NCBI RefSeq assembly: GCF_022919115.1
Contig: NZ_CP095072.1
Span: 3,968,001-4,032,000 of the forward strand
Origin: Gracilibacillus caseinilyticus
GTDB taxonomy: Bacteria > Bacillota > Bacilli > Bacillales > Amphibacillaceae
Reading direction: 5' to 3'
Length of the DNA stretch: 64,000 bases
The position numbers and the translations under genes are program-made. This document shows, one piece after another, positions 55,045 through 64,000 of the stretch. Position 1 is the first letter of the stretch; every line of letters starts with the position of its first letter. The notes below the pieces were generated by a model, which saw nothing but the letters and a program-made list of their open reading frames with translations, ran no database searches and was not told where the DNA came from.

Positions 55045-56190
55045 TTGAAAATTGCGATCTTTACAGATACTTTCCTGCCTGATGTAAATGGTGTGGCCAA
55101 AACATTAGGACGATTAACCAAGTATCTTGACAAGAGTCATCATTCGTATATTGTTATTTCACCTAAACTTACCAGAAAAGAAATAAACGCTGGTCAAATT
55201 TACCGTCAATCCAGCTTTCCTTTTCCGCTCTATAAGGATTGTCGTATTTCTGTCCCAAATACCATTCACCTGAAAGAAATTATCAAAAAATTTCAACCGG
55301 ATATTATTCATGTAGCCACACCCTTCTCGATCGGATTGGCCGGATTACACCTCGCAAAAAAATATGACATACCAGTTGTTGGTTCCTATCACACTGATTT
55401 TGATCACTATTTAAAATATTATCATCTCACACTTTTATCAAAGGCATTATGGCGTTATATGGAATGGTTCCATCAGCCCTTACTGCGAATTTTTGTACCT
55501 TCAGCGGTTACAAGGGACCAATTGCAGCAAAAAGGATTTCAACGATTACAAATATGGCAGCGTGGCGTTGATATGAATGTCTTTCACCCTAGTTATGAAC
55601 GCTCTGTTATCCGTCAAAAATATCAAATAAAACAAAAATATATCCTGAGCTATGTAGGGAGATTAGCGCCTGAGAAAAATGTAGAATTGTTACCTAAAAT
55701 TGCAGAACAACTGCCACCTAAATTGAGAAAAGATATTCATTGGTTAATTGTTGGTGATGGCCCTTCAAAGGCTGAACTAACGAATACCTGGCAACACCAA
55801 GTAACCTATACAGGCTTTTTACCACAAAAAGAAGTAGCTCAAATTGTTGCTACAAGTGACTTATTTATTTTCCCTTCCGAAACAGAAACATTCGGAAATG
55901 TTGTGCTAGAAGCTTTAGCAACAGGTACTCCTGTTGTGGCAGCGAACGCTGGTGGCGTGAAAAATATTATTCAGGAAGGTTTTACAGGAAAATTATGTAA
56001 TAGCAATTATATTAATTCTTATACTGATTCGATTCGATCGATTTTAGAAGACGCTGAATGGCGGCAACAATTAGAACAGAATGCCATCCGCTATGCGCAA
56101 AAGCAAAAATGGGAAGATCGCTTTGAGGAATTATTACACAGTTATCACCAAATTGTAGAAGAAATAAAAACAAAGCAAAAGCATGCTTAA
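55045..56190 (+). CDS. GT4 glycosyltransferase (MgtA/PimB-like mannosyltransferase)
   Basis: 381 residues, TTG start after AGGGGGGAGA. The N-terminal FTDTFLPDVNGVAKTLGRL and central SYVGRLAPEKNVELL, then FPSETETFGNVVLEALATGTP give the GT-B fold with the E-x7-E motif. Related enzymes add hexoses (mannose/glucose) to diacylglycerol or glycolipids at the membrane. Donor and acceptor cannot be told. Monocistronic. Confidence 0.87.
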   Translation: MKIAIFTDTFLPDVNGVAKTLGRLTKYLDKSHHSYIVISPKLTRKEINAGQIYRQSSFPFPLYKDCRISVPNTIHLKEIIKKFQPDIIHVATPFSIGLAGLHLAKKYDIPVVGSYHTDFDHYLKYYHLTLLSKALWRYMEWFHQPLLRIFVPSAVTRDQLQQKGFQRLQIWQRGVDMNVFHPSYERSVIRQKYQIKQKYILSYVGRLAPEKNVELLPKIAEQLPPKLRKDIHWLIVGDGPSKAELTNTWQHQVTYTGFLPQKEVAQIVATSDLFIFPSETETFGNVVLEALATGTPVVAANAGGVKNIIQEGFTGKLCNSNYINSYTDSIRSILEDAEWRQQLEQNAIRYAQKQKWEDRFEELLHSYHQIVEEIKTKQKHA

Positions 56191-56206
56191 TAGCATGCTT
56201 TTGTTT
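56176..56206. terminator. Bidirectional terminator between glycosyltransferase and acyl-CoA dehydrogenase
   Basis: AAAAGCATGC / GCATGCTTTT stem with a six-base loop, overlapping the ends of both converging genes. Confidence 0.8.
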
Positions 56207-57362
56207 AAGAAAATGCATTTTTCGCAAGTAATGAGAGAACCATATCATCCATTGGCGGGTTATGAAGCCCAGCACGTACATCACGATAATATTGCTCAAA
56301 TGGCATGTTTTTTGATAAACCTCGACCGCCTGCAATTCTCATCACCAGATCAACAATTTCATTCGCACTGTTTGTCGCTACTAATTTCACAGCCCCAAGT
56401 TCTTTCATAAGCTGTGACCTCTTATCGGGATTTTGATCCCATTTCTCTGCAACACTATACATAAAATAACGAGCTTGTAACAGTTTCAGGTCTATCTCTC
56501 CTACTTTATTTCTCACATGCTCCACTTCTGAAATTGGAGTATTTAGACTGTTAGGCTGGAAGTTTTTCGCAAATTTTATAATATCATTTCGCGCTGCAAT
56601 AGCTATACCTAAATAACAAGCAGGAATATGTAAAAGCCAACCTTTTGGACCTGGCTTTTTAGGTTTATCGCTTAGTTCCACCAAATTTGCTTTTGGCACA
56701 CGAACATGATTTAGTATTAAATCATGACTGCCAGTTCCTCTCATCCCTAAAGTATCCCACGTTTTTTCTACATAAATGCCCTCAGTTTCCCTAGGGATTA
56801 ATAATGAACCGACTGCATCCTTTTCTTTCACATGTGCTGTTACAATGTAGTAATCTAATACTTCTGCCATGGTTGTAAAGCTTTTCCGTCCATCAATCAC
56901 ATACTCATTACCATCTAACACAGCCTTTGTCTCAGGTATGCCTCCACGTGTGGGGCTTCCTGTCGCTGGCTCTGTTGCACACCGATTAATCAATATTTGC
57001 TTTCCCGCTATTTCTTTCGCAATTTGTGCAAACATAGATGGCTTCCATAGATTTTCTTCACTGAGTTCTTTGACTACTCCTAAGTGCCAACCAACCGATA
57101 ACGCTGTTGCGCCATCCCCTTCTGCTAATTTCTCTTGAACTAATAACATTTCATATAAAGACAGAGCTTCTCCACCATATTGCTCTGGTAATGTTAAAGA
57201 TAAGTATTTTTCTTTTCGCAATGCATCAAGATTCTCAACAGGTAAACTTGCCAACTGGTCAGCTTGTTGCCTACTTTCCTTCAATTTTTCTGCCAATTGG
57301 GCAGCTTTTTGATACAGTTGTTCCTGACGATCAGTTTGAATAAAGTTATTGGACAAGTTCAT
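56205..57362 (-). CDS. Acyl-CoA dehydrogenase family protein (YdbM-like)
   Basis: 385 residues. All three regions of the fold are present: helical N-terminus, FAD/substrate sheet (INRCATEPATGSPTRGG, KSFTTMAEVLDYYIV, WDTLGMRGTGSHDL) and helical end (RIAGGRGLSKNMPFEQYYRD). The usual catalytic Glu near 370 is not evident, as in some SfnC/DszC-like monooxygenase relatives, so oxidation of a sulfur compound is as likely as fatty-acid oxidation. Confidence 0.82.
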   Translation of the reverse strand: MNLSNNFIQTDRQEQLYQKAAQLAEKLKESRQQADQLASLPVENLDALRKEKYLSLTLPEQYGGEALSLYEMLLVQEKLAEGDGATALSVGWHLGVVKELSEENLWKPSMFAQIAKEIAGKQILINRCATEPATGSPTRGGIPETKAVLDGNEYVIDGRKSFTTMAEVLDYYIVTAHVKEKDAVGSLLIPRETEGIYVEKTWDTLGMRGTGSHDLILNHVRVPKANLVELSDKPKKPGPKGWLLHIPACYLGIAIAARNDIIKFAKNFQPNSLNTPISEVEHVRNKVGEIDLKLLQARYFMYSVAEKWDQNPDKRSQLMKELGAVKLVATNSANEIVDLVMRIAGGRGLSKNMPFEQYYRDVRAGLHNPPMDDMVLSLLAKNAFS

Positions 57363-57456
57363 GCAGTCCCTCCTTCTACGGCTATTTACTATTGATCATA
57401 GCGAACTAACACTAAAATTTCCAACAATCTACTCATTCTAAAGTGGATTTATAATA

Positions 57457-57487
57457 TGTATATTTCATGTTCATAACCACATACTAA
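57457..57487 (+). promoter_or_regulatory. Sigma-G-type promoter of the ger operon
   Basis: TGTATA, 17 bases, CATACTAA, matching the forespore sigma-G pattern; it lies about 30 bases before the gerA start. Confidence 0.7.
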
Positions 57488-57518
57488 CATTAATTATTCG
57501 CATGAAAGGAAGTTTCTA

Positions 57519-59021
57519 TTGATTCGCAAAAGATTAAACTCATCCGCAAAGAAATCACAATCATCAGAAGAAACTAAAACCTTTCATCAATTAATGCAAG
57601 TCATGCACAAAAGTGATGATTTTTTTGAATTTCATTTAGGAAACATGAAAAATATATCGATTTACTATTTTGAGTCTTTAACGAATACAGAAAAAATTGA
57701 AGCAAATTTGTTGGATACGTTAAAAGATGCTGAGATTCAGGATATTGATGTTTTAAAAAATATAGTGCCGTTTACACAATCTTACGTGACCTCTGATATC
57801 CGACAAATTGAAGAGAAGCTTCTAGTAGGATTTATTGCACTTTGTTTAAATGATAATACACAAGAGATTTTACTTATTCCATCCAAATTTAATACAGACC
57901 GGCAGATATCTCAACCAGAAATCGAGTTTAGTGTAATTGGTCCAAAGCTAGCTTTTATTGAGGACATGCAAACGAATATTAGTTTAATAAGAAAAAGAGT
58001 TAGTCTGCCCCAGCTTCACGTAAAAAAGTTAAACGCTGGAAAGATTACGAAGACAGATGTAGCAATCATTTATATAGACGGAATTGCAAATCAGACGAAT
58101 ATCGATACAATTATTCAGCGCATTACCGACATTGAATATGACCAAATTATTGACAGCTCATTTATCAGTCAAATGATTTCTGATAATTCTCAATCACCTT
58201 TTCCACAATTTATGGATACGGAACGACCAGATCGTGTGAGCAGTGCGTTGGTTGAAGGAAAAATTGCTATTGTTTGTGAAGGATCTCCTCATGTGCTGAT
58301 TGCTCCTACCACTTTAGTAGAATTTTTTGCTGCTTATGAGGATTATTTCTTATCATGGCATATTGCTACTGCATTTCGACTTATTCGCCTTTTTGCCGTT
58401 ATTTTCTCAGTGCTTGTAACACCAATGTACGTGGCAGTCTTAACCTATCACTATCACATTATACCTGGTGATTTACTAGGGACACTAATTTCGTCTAGAA
58501 AAGACATTCCTTTTCCACCAATTATTGAAGTATTAATTTTAGAATTAACTATTGAGCTTTTAAGAGAGGCAGGGGCACGACTCCCTACAAAGATCGGTCA
58601 AACAATTGGTATTGTTGGTGGTATCGTTATTGGAACAGCAGCTGTTGAAGCAGGACTAACGAGTAATGTACTTCTCATTGTTGTTGCGTTGGCCGCACTT
58701 GCTTCCTTTACTACTCCTATTTATCGTATTGGTAATACCATTCGTTTAATTCGTTTCCCCTTTATCTTCTTTGCACAACTTTGGGGAATGATAGGTGTTG
58801 TTATTGGTATTATGTTTTTCGTTACCCATCTGCTAAGATTAACCTCTCTTGGAAGACCATTCCTTGAACCCATCTATCCATTCAGGTGGAAGGATTTTAA
58901 AGACACGATTATTCGTTTACCTTTTGATGTACAAGGAAAAAGACCTATATTAAGTGGAGCAAAAGATAAAAACCGTATTAATACATCACGCACATTGAAG
59001 AAGCATGATAAACGAAAGTAG
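57519..59021 (+). CDS. Germinant receptor A subunit (GerAA/GerKA family)
   Basis: 500 residues, TTG start with AAAGGAAG upstream. Soluble N-terminal half (TDVAIIYIDGIANQTNI, FPQFMDTERPDRV), then about five membrane segments with IPFPPIIEVLILELTIELLR and IGQTIGIVGGIVIGTAAVEA. With the B and C subunits it forms a nutrient receptor in the spore inner membrane. The intact counterpart of the pseudogene at 1254-2600. Confidence 0.93.
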   Translation: MIRKRLNSSAKKSQSSEETKTFHQLMQVMHKSDDFFEFHLGNMKNISIYYFESLTNTEKIEANLLDTLKDAEIQDIDVLKNIVPFTQSYVTSDIRQIEEKLLVGFIALCLNDNTQEILLIPSKFNTDRQISQPEIEFSVIGPKLAFIEDMQTNISLIRKRVSLPQLHVKKLNAGKITKTDVAIIYIDGIANQTNIDTIIQRITDIEYDQIIDSSFISQMISDNSQSPFPQFMDTERPDRVSSALVEGKIAIVCEGSPHVLIAPTTLVEFFAAYEDYFLSWHIATAFRLIRLFAVIFSVLVTPMYVAVLTYHYHIIPGDLLGTLISSRKDIPFPPIIEVLILELTIELLREAGARLPTKIGQTIGIVGGIVIGTAAVEAGLTSNVLLIVVALAALASFTTPIYRIGNTIRLIRFPFIFFAQLWGMIGVVIGIMFFVTHLLRLTSLGRPFLEPIYPFRWKDFKDTIIRLPFDVQGKRPILSGAKDKNRINTSRTLKKHDKRK

Positions 59022-59028
59022 GGAAAGT

Positions 59029-60132
59029 ATGAAAGACTTTAAACCTGATATTACTCAAATGGTATCACCTTTTTTACTCATATTTATCATTCATGCTACC
59101 CAATTAGGAGAAGGGATATTAAGTTTTGAAAGGCAGATTGCAGAGGTAGCAGGCTATGATAGTTGGATGAGTATTCCTATCACTGCTGTGTTAACTTCTA
59201 TTGTAATTGTGATGATATGGAAAATAATTGGTGATGAGTCTGTTGATTTGATCGATATACATCAAACAACATTCGGAAAAATAATAGGAAATATTCTTTC
59301 GTTTACTTTTTGTGTTTACTTTCTTGCTATTTCCATTATCGTTATCCGCTCATATATTGAGATTATTCAAATTTGGTTCTTTCCAGATATTTCGATCACT
59401 TTGTTCTTAATAGTGCTGTTTTTATTATTCCTTTACATTTGTTTAGGTGGGTTTCGTATTGTAGTAGGATTTGCTTTTTTTAGTATATTTGTAACAGCTT
59501 TTTTAGCGATATTTAAATATCAAGCTTTCATTGATGGACATTTCACAAACCTATTACCTGTATTTATTCATCCATTAACAGATATATTAAAAGCTGTTGA
59601 GCCAATGTCGTTTAGTTTTTTGGGAATTGAGCTTATTTTAATCTATGCTCCATTTATCCATCGTTTTCAATCCGGATTAAAATGGGCATTATCGGGTAAC
59701 CTGCTAACTTCGTTTGTTTACCTTTTCTCTGCGATAGCAATATTTATGTATTATAATGAATTACAGATCCAATATGTGTCCTGGCCAACTCTTCATTTGT
59801 GGAAAGTGATCAGCATTGCGTTTATCGAGCGATTTGAGTTCATTGGAATCAGCTTACACTTTATCGCGATTATTGCTACTTGTGCTATTTATTTTTGGGC
59901 AGGGGTTCAATGTTTTCACCGGCTAACCAATTTGTCATTTAGTGGCATCGGCATTGCAGCTACAATTTTGGGTATTTCAAGCGTCTTTTATATTAAAAAT
60001 TTTCTCATTATTGAAAAAGCAACCACACTCATTTCAAAAGTAGGCGTATATTTAATGTTTGTTTATATTCCCTTGTTATTTATCATCCATAAGATAGTGG
60101 CAGGAGTGAGAAAAAAATATGCTAAAAGCTAA
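59029..60132 (+). CDS. Germinant receptor B subunit (GerAB-type permease)
   Basis: 367 residues from ATG at 59029. Ten hydrophobic segments in an APC-superfamily-like fold; the subunit thought to bind the nutrient. Begins eight bases after gerA and overlaps gerC by 14. Confidence 0.92.
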   Translation: MKDFKPDITQMVSPFLLIFIIHATQLGEGILSFERQIAEVAGYDSWMSIPITAVLTSIVIVMIWKIIGDESVDLIDIHQTTFGKIIGNILSFTFCVYFLAISIIVIRSYIEIIQIWFFPDISITLFLIVLFLLFLYICLGGFRIVVGFAFFSIFVTAFLAIFKYQAFIDGHFTNLLPVFIHPLTDILKAVEPMSFSFLGIELILIYAPFIHRFQSGLKWALSGNLLTSFVYLFSAIAIFMYYNELQIQYVSWPTLHLWKVISIAFIERFEFIGISLHFIAIIATCAIYFWAGVQCFHRLTNLSFSGIGIAATILGISSVFYIKNFLIIEKATTLISKVGVYLMFVYIPLLFIIHKIVAGVRKKYAKS

Positions 60133-61201
60133 AAAAACAACCATGCTGTTCCTTTGTTGCATGTTAATGACCGGCTGTGTGAAGACCAAAGTCATTGATG
60201 ATGTAGAATTAATTATGACGATGGGCTATGATTGGAATTCAAATACACAAAATTATAAAGGTACTGCCGTTGCTCCTTTGTACGGAAGCAGTGAACAAGC
60301 AAATATGCGTGATAATATACGATATTCCGGCAGTGCCGAGACATTTCAGGATATTAATGCGATGATTCAGACAAAAGCACCTTTTCGAGTGGAGGTCGGA
60401 AACTTATTAAGCGTAATTTTTGGAGAAGAACTTGCAAAGCAAGGGATTCAGGATATCGTGATGGGAATAAGTGAGGATCCAGCAATCGGGAGAAACTTAT
60501 ATCTTGCCATTGCTGATGGTACTGCAGAGGAGATGTTAAATCAGGAATATAAATTGGAGCATACATTACCTAGATTTCTTGAACAGTTAATCGATACGAA
60601 TACACAATCGATGATACCCAAGATGAATCTTCATCAATTTAATTATCGCCTAGTTGGCGAAGGTATGGATCCATTTCTGCCCATTTTAAAAGCAAGCACA
60701 CCTTCGATTGATATTGTTGGTATTGGATTTTTAAAAGGGGATAAATTAGTACACCGAATTAATTATGATCAGTTTTTTATATTTCATATGTTATACAAGG
60801 ATACCAAAGGCAGCGCATATGAATTTGATCAAGAGACTACAGAAAATTCAATTGCTATAAAATCCATCCGTTCCAACAGAAAGGTAACCTGGAAATCCAA
60901 AGATCATGTAGAGATTAGAGAGGATATTATCGGCATTCTAGTAGAATCTGATAAAATGGGTATGAAAACGTTTAAAGAAAAAAGAAAACTAGAAAAAAAT
61001 ATATCTGAACACTTAGAAAAACAAGGAGATAAATTAGCGGCAACATTTCAAAAGTTAGAAATTGATCCACTGATGATCGGAGCATCTGCAAGATCACATT
61101 TTAGAAATTGGAATCTTGAAGAATGGGAAAAAAGTTACCCTGACATAAAAATCACAACAAAAGTAAAATTCAACCTAGAAATTCATAATATTTCGAGATA
61201 A
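60119..61201 (+). CDS. Germinant receptor C subunit (Ger(x)C lipoprotein)
   Basis: 360 residues. Lipobox LMTGC at about residues 16-20 gives a lipid anchor; DDVELIMTMGYDWN and the later TTKVKFNLEIHN are typical. Third gene of the operon. Confidence 0.92.
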   Translation: MLKAKKTTMLFLCCMLMTGCVKTKVIDDVELIMTMGYDWNSNTQNYKGTAVAPLYGSSEQANMRDNIRYSGSAETFQDINAMIQTKAPFRVEVGNLLSVIFGEELAKQGIQDIVMGISEDPAIGRNLYLAIADGTAEEMLNQEYKLEHTLPRFLEQLIDTNTQSMIPKMNLHQFNYRLVGEGMDPFLPILKASTPSIDIVGIGFLKGDKLVHRINYDQFFIFHMLYKDTKGSAYEFDQETTENSIAIKSIRSNRKVTWKSKDHVEIREDIIGILVESDKMGMKTFKEKRKLEKNISEHLEKQGDKLAATFQKLEIDPLMIGASARSHFRNWNLEEWEKSYPDIKITTKVKFNLEIHNISR

Positions 61202-61257
61202 TATTTCCTTCTATTTTGTTTTCTGTTATAGTGAATGATGCTAGGGAGGAGGGATTT

Positions 61258-61887
61258 ATGCTACAAGTTGTACGTTCTTTTTTTATTTATCTTTTAGGTA
61301 TAACGGTATTAACATTAGGTATATCCTTAACTATTCAATCTCATTTAGGAACTTCACCATTTGATGCTTTACTCGTTGGATTGTTTCGAACATTTGGATT
61401 ATCCGTCGGCAGCTGGGAAATAGTTTTAGGCTTTACCTTTGTACTTATAAACGCAATCACACTTAAAACGAAGCCAGAATTCTCTGCTCTTCTAACCTCA
61501 TTCATAACAGGAATTGGCATTGATTCATGGTTAATGATTCAGAACTCCTGGTTATCTCCTGATGGCGCAGTTGGACAATGGATATGTCTTGTATCAGGAA
61601 TAGTATGTACTGGTATTGGAGTAGCTATCTATCTAGAATCAAGCTTTGCTCCTAACCCAATGGACCGCACAATGGTAATCCTTACAGATAAAACCGGATG
61701 GTCATTTACACGTTCTCGTGCATTGATCAGCATTATATTAGTAATCGTTGCCTTTTTCTTTAATGGTGCGATTGGTATTGGTACATTGCTAAATGCCTTA
61801 TTTTCAGGACTGATTATTCAATCTGTAAAATCAGTTGCTATGGTCTCCGGACAAAAAAAATTAGCGGTAACAGTAAAAGCAGGATAA
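61258..61887 (+). CDS. YczE/YitT-like membrane protein
   Basis: 209 residues from ATG at 61258 (GGGAGGAGGG upstream). Five hydrophobic segments; SHLGTSPFDALLVGLF and SSFAPNPMDRTMV match YczE-type proteins. Function unknown. Starts 56 bases after gerC and might share its transcript. Confidence 0.82.
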   Translation: MLQVVRSFFIYLLGITVLTLGISLTIQSHLGTSPFDALLVGLFRTFGLSVGSWEIVLGFTFVLINAITLKTKPEFSALLTSFITGIGIDSWLMIQNSWLSPDGAVGQWICLVSGIVCTGIGVAIYLESSFAPNPMDRTMVILTDKTGWSFTRSRALISIILVIVAFFFNGAIGIGTLLNALFSGLIIQSVKSVAMVSGQKKLAVTVKAG

Positions 61888-61918
61888 CACAGCGGAAGGA
61901 AATTGTAGCTCTTTATAA

Positions 61919-61958
61919 GAAAAGTGATCATATTTGTCCAAAATATGATCACTTTTTT
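61919..61958. terminator. Bidirectional terminator yczE-like / cheY
   Basis: AAAAGTGATCATATTT / AAATATGATCACTTTT with a four-base loop, T run to the right and A run to the left. Confidence 0.92.
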
Positions 61959-61966
61959 ATGTAGTA

Positions 61967-62323
61967 TTACAATAACTTTTCCAACGTCTCTTTCACTCTA
62001 TCTTCTGTAAATGGTTTAACGATAAAATCCGAAGCACCTGCTTTTATCGCGTCTAAAACCATTTGTTGTTGTCCCATTGCGGAACACATGATAATCTTGG
62101 CATTTGCATCCTTTTCTTTAATTATTTTCGTTGCTTCTACACCGTTCATTTCCGGCATCGTAATATCCATCGATACAATTTCTGGCTTTAATTCCTCGTA
62201 TAACTGAGCAGCTTCTTGCCCATTTGCTGCCTCACCAACTACTTCATGACCTAAATTCGTGAAGATATTTTTTAATTGCATGCGCATAAACGCAGCGTCG
62301 TCTACAATCAATACTTGAGCCAA
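61967..62323 (-). CDS. cheY: CheY response regulator
   Basis: 118 residues, receiver domain only. Acidic pair Asp8/Asp9, phosphoacceptor Asp53 (SMDITMPEM), Ser81 and Lys103 (IVKPF). Likely controls the flagellar switch. Last of cheX-cheW-cheY. Confidence 0.92.
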   Translation of the reverse strand: MAQVLIVDDAAFMRMQLKNIFTNLGHEVVGEAANGQEAAQLYEELKPEIVSMDITMPEMNGVEATKIIKEKDANAKIIMCSAMGQQQMVLDAIKAGASDFIVKPFTEDRVKETLEKLL

Positions 62324-62353
62324 CTCAAATCCCTCCGTTATTTGACCAAAAAT

Positions 62354-62821
62354 TTATTCTGCTGCTACATGTTGTACTTCTTCTAATTCATGTAAACTTA
62401 ACACATGGTTTAAGTCTAATAACAACAACATGCCTCTATCCTCTAACTTTGCGACACCTTTCATGTATTGATAATCTACACTCTTGACAAGCTCAGGTGC
62501 ATCCTCAATACTATCTGGGTGAATGTCAATAACATCAGTAGCTTCATCAACAATGAGTCCTAAACGAAAATCACGGACATTCGCAATTAAAATTCTGGTT
62601 TGTTCCGTTGGCGCAGCCTCTATCAATCCTAATCTTGTTCTTAAATCGACAATCGGAATGACACTTCCGCGCAAATTAATGATTCCTTTAATAAAATCAG
62701 AGGTTTGTGGCAAAGGTACGATCTCTTCAAACCTTTCAATGGAAATGATCTGCTCAATATTCGCCCCGTATTCCTGGTTGTTTAATTTAAAAATAATAGT
62801 CTTCGTCATTGTTTGTACCAC
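62354..62821 (-). CDS. cheW: CheW adaptor
   Basis: 155 residues: two SH3-like lobes, FKLNNQEYGANIEQIISIE, then GIINLRGSVIPIVDLR. Links receptors to CheA. The start may be the GTG at 62821 or the ATG four codons later. Thirty bases before cheY. Confidence 0.92.
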   Translation of the reverse strand: MVQTMTKTIIFKLNNQEYGANIEQIISIERFEEIVPLPQTSDFIKGIINLRGSVIPIVDLRTRLGLIEAAPTEQTRILIANVRDFRLGLIVDEATDVIDIHPDSIEDAPELVKSVDYQYMKGVAKLEDRGMLLLLDLNHVLSLHELEEVQHVAAE

Positions 62822-62840
62822 GATTCCATCACCAACCTGT

Positions 62841-63308
62841 TTATTGATTTAATAACAGTGACATTTTCATATCACCGATACGCTTATAATGAATGGCTAC
62901 TTCTAATACTCGCTTAAATCCTGTTAACCTTGCCTCTCCACTGATAATAGTGGGATGAGTAATGTCTGTTTCAATACCGGCGTCAGCTAAATGTGTAGAC
63001 AGACCCCCTGCAAGCATATTGCCTAATTCACCGGAAAATGAATCGAGCATTTCTGCTGATAATTGCATGCCATACAACGCTTCGCCAATCGAGCTAAATA
63101 CGGAATGGCTAGCCTGGATTAATAAATCACCTTTAAAGGTGCCGCTGTACCCGATAAGAACACCATACTCGACACTTAATGGATTTGTTGATATTTTAGG
63201 AGATTCGAATTCATGCTCAACAGGTACAACACTTTTAATCGACTTCACCGATCCATTATATAATTCTTTAATTATTTCGTTCACATTCACTTCCGTTGAT
63301 GATGCCAT
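62841..63308 (-). CDS. CheX-type CheY-P phosphatase
   Basis: About 156 residues from ATG at 63308 (AGGAG upstream). The ExxN active-site helix of the CheC/CheX/FliY group reads SGELGNMLAGG (Glu96, Asn99 counting from the upstream ATG). Only one such helix is seen, as in CheX. Removes phosphate from CheY to end signals. Nineteen bases before cheW. Confidence 0.88.
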   Translation of the reverse strand: MASSTEVNVNEIIKELYNGSVKSIKSVVPVEHEFESPKISTNPLSVEYGVLIGYSGTFKGDLLIQASHSVFSSIGEALYGMQLSAEMLDSFSGELGNMLAGGLSTHLADAGIETDITHPTIISGEARLTGFKRVLEVAIHYKRIGDMKMSLLLNQ

Positions 63309-63592
63309 TTTCATTTCTCCTATTCATAACTAGTAAAATATAATCAGTTCTTACTTCTCATAATACCTAATTGTATACCAAGTTACAACATCATCTCATT
63401 AGTTTCTAATATAAATGTGACTTTATGGTATAATTATATCATAAAAACAGGAAAATTAATAAGTATTTATACCTCATCAGAAATAACTTTTTCCGAATTA
63501 TGATTACCTGTCAAATAAAATTGATAAATTTCAATATCGACCGATTCAATTTGCACCTATCATATAGATGGAAGATTGGCCTTTCCTCTTCT

Positions 63593-64000
63593 AAAACTAC
63601 CTATAATATCGAATATGTAAAGTAGAACTTGGAACTGTTTAACAATGTGGTAATTTTGATAGGTTGTATATACGTAGCAAAGCTCCGGAAATATGCTTCA
63701 GTGAAGTGCTATACCGTTAGAAACAGCTAAAAGCAGCAAGTGCTAAGCAAAGTGTTATATACAAATAATATTTCACTATATCCATTCTCACACTTAAGTT
63801 GTAGAATCTGTACCATAGCGCAGGCCAACCATGTAGACTCGAGGTCACTGAAAAACTTATTATGGAAATTTATTCTCCCACTAATATAGCTATGCCCCAC
63901 AGGACGCGAAGTGGTTGTCCGGAGCGGTCTCCCAGCACATGAATCATTTCAAAATTACATCTAAACTACTTTACATAATCCATATTATAAGAACCCCTAC
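63593..64000. repeat. Dispersed two-armed inverted-repeat element, copy F
   Basis: Starts CTATAATATCGAATATGTAAA with GTAGCAAAGCTCCGGAAATA, ends TACTTTACATAATCCATATT at the window edge. CCCCACAGGACGCGAAGTGG is in the right arm. The 280 bases between cheX and this repeat show no gene. Confidence 0.8.

Overview
The window is chromosomal DNA of a low-GC, spore-forming member of the Bacillaceae, probably of the Virgibacillus/Gracilibacillus/Oceanobacillus type; the genus is inferred, not shown. Gene order follows the B. subtilis yut-yun-yur-yus region: yutM-dapF-yuzB-yutI, hom-thrC-thrB, yutH, yutG, yutE, yutD, lytH(yunA), yunB-E, sufCDSUB, yusE-yusF-gcvH-yusI. Spore genes (LytH, YunB, YutH, a GerA/B/C operon with a good sigma-G-like promoter) and Gram-positive type Suf and Zur systems fit this.

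Region by region: 1-6.8 kb is a decaying accessory stretch. It holds the end of a LytS-type sensor kinase, a wrecked GerA gene joined to a serine-protease fragment, an intact phosphoesterase, a DinB gene with one nonsense codon, an acetyltransferase stub, a GyrI-like protein and a shattered cell-wall hydrolase. 6.83-20.6 kb is an integrated mobile element of about 13.7 kb. It is bounded by a perfect 95-bp direct repeat of the 3' end of yutM and carries an integrase, a second small tyrosine recombinase, an AEP-type primase, two Cro/CI-type regulators around a divergent promoter, two arrays of repeats that could be origins or operators, an HNH protein, scaffold-like proteins and a receptor-binding tail-tip protein. 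No capsid, portal, terminase or tape-measure gene is present. 20.5-27.9 kb holds Fe-S carrier, lysine and threonine biosynthesis genes. 28-33.5 kb is a complete molybdenum-cofactor operon (moaA-moeB-moeA-moaE-moaD-mobB-mobA) with an FNR/CRP-like palindrome upstream. 33.5-42.8 kb holds yut/yun genes, a MetP/MetS-type Na+ symporter pair and an HD-GYP protein. 44-49.3 kb is the sufCDSUB operon. 50-54.2 kb has yusE, yusF, gcvH, yusI and a znuC-znuB-zur operon with a Zur box inside its promoter. 55-64 kb has a mannosyltransferase-like gene, an acyl-CoA dehydrogenase, a gerA-gerB-gerC operon, a YczE-type membrane protein and cheX-cheW-cheY.

Six intergenic sequences (about 6.4, 22.7, 38.7, 49.7, 54.5 and 63.8 kb) belong to one family of non-coding, two-armed inverted-repeat elements. 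Two remnants of the same amidase-like gene lie 38 kb apart.

The most unusual object is the integrated element. It looks intact, with perfect att repeats, compact open genes and intact recombinases, so it does not look like a rotting prophage. It pairs plasmid- or satellite-like replication and maintenance genes with a host-recognition tail protein. My working inference is a phage satellite or phage-plasmid-like element that supplies scaffold and tail-tip components but borrows the rest of the particle. This is a hypothesis from gene content only.
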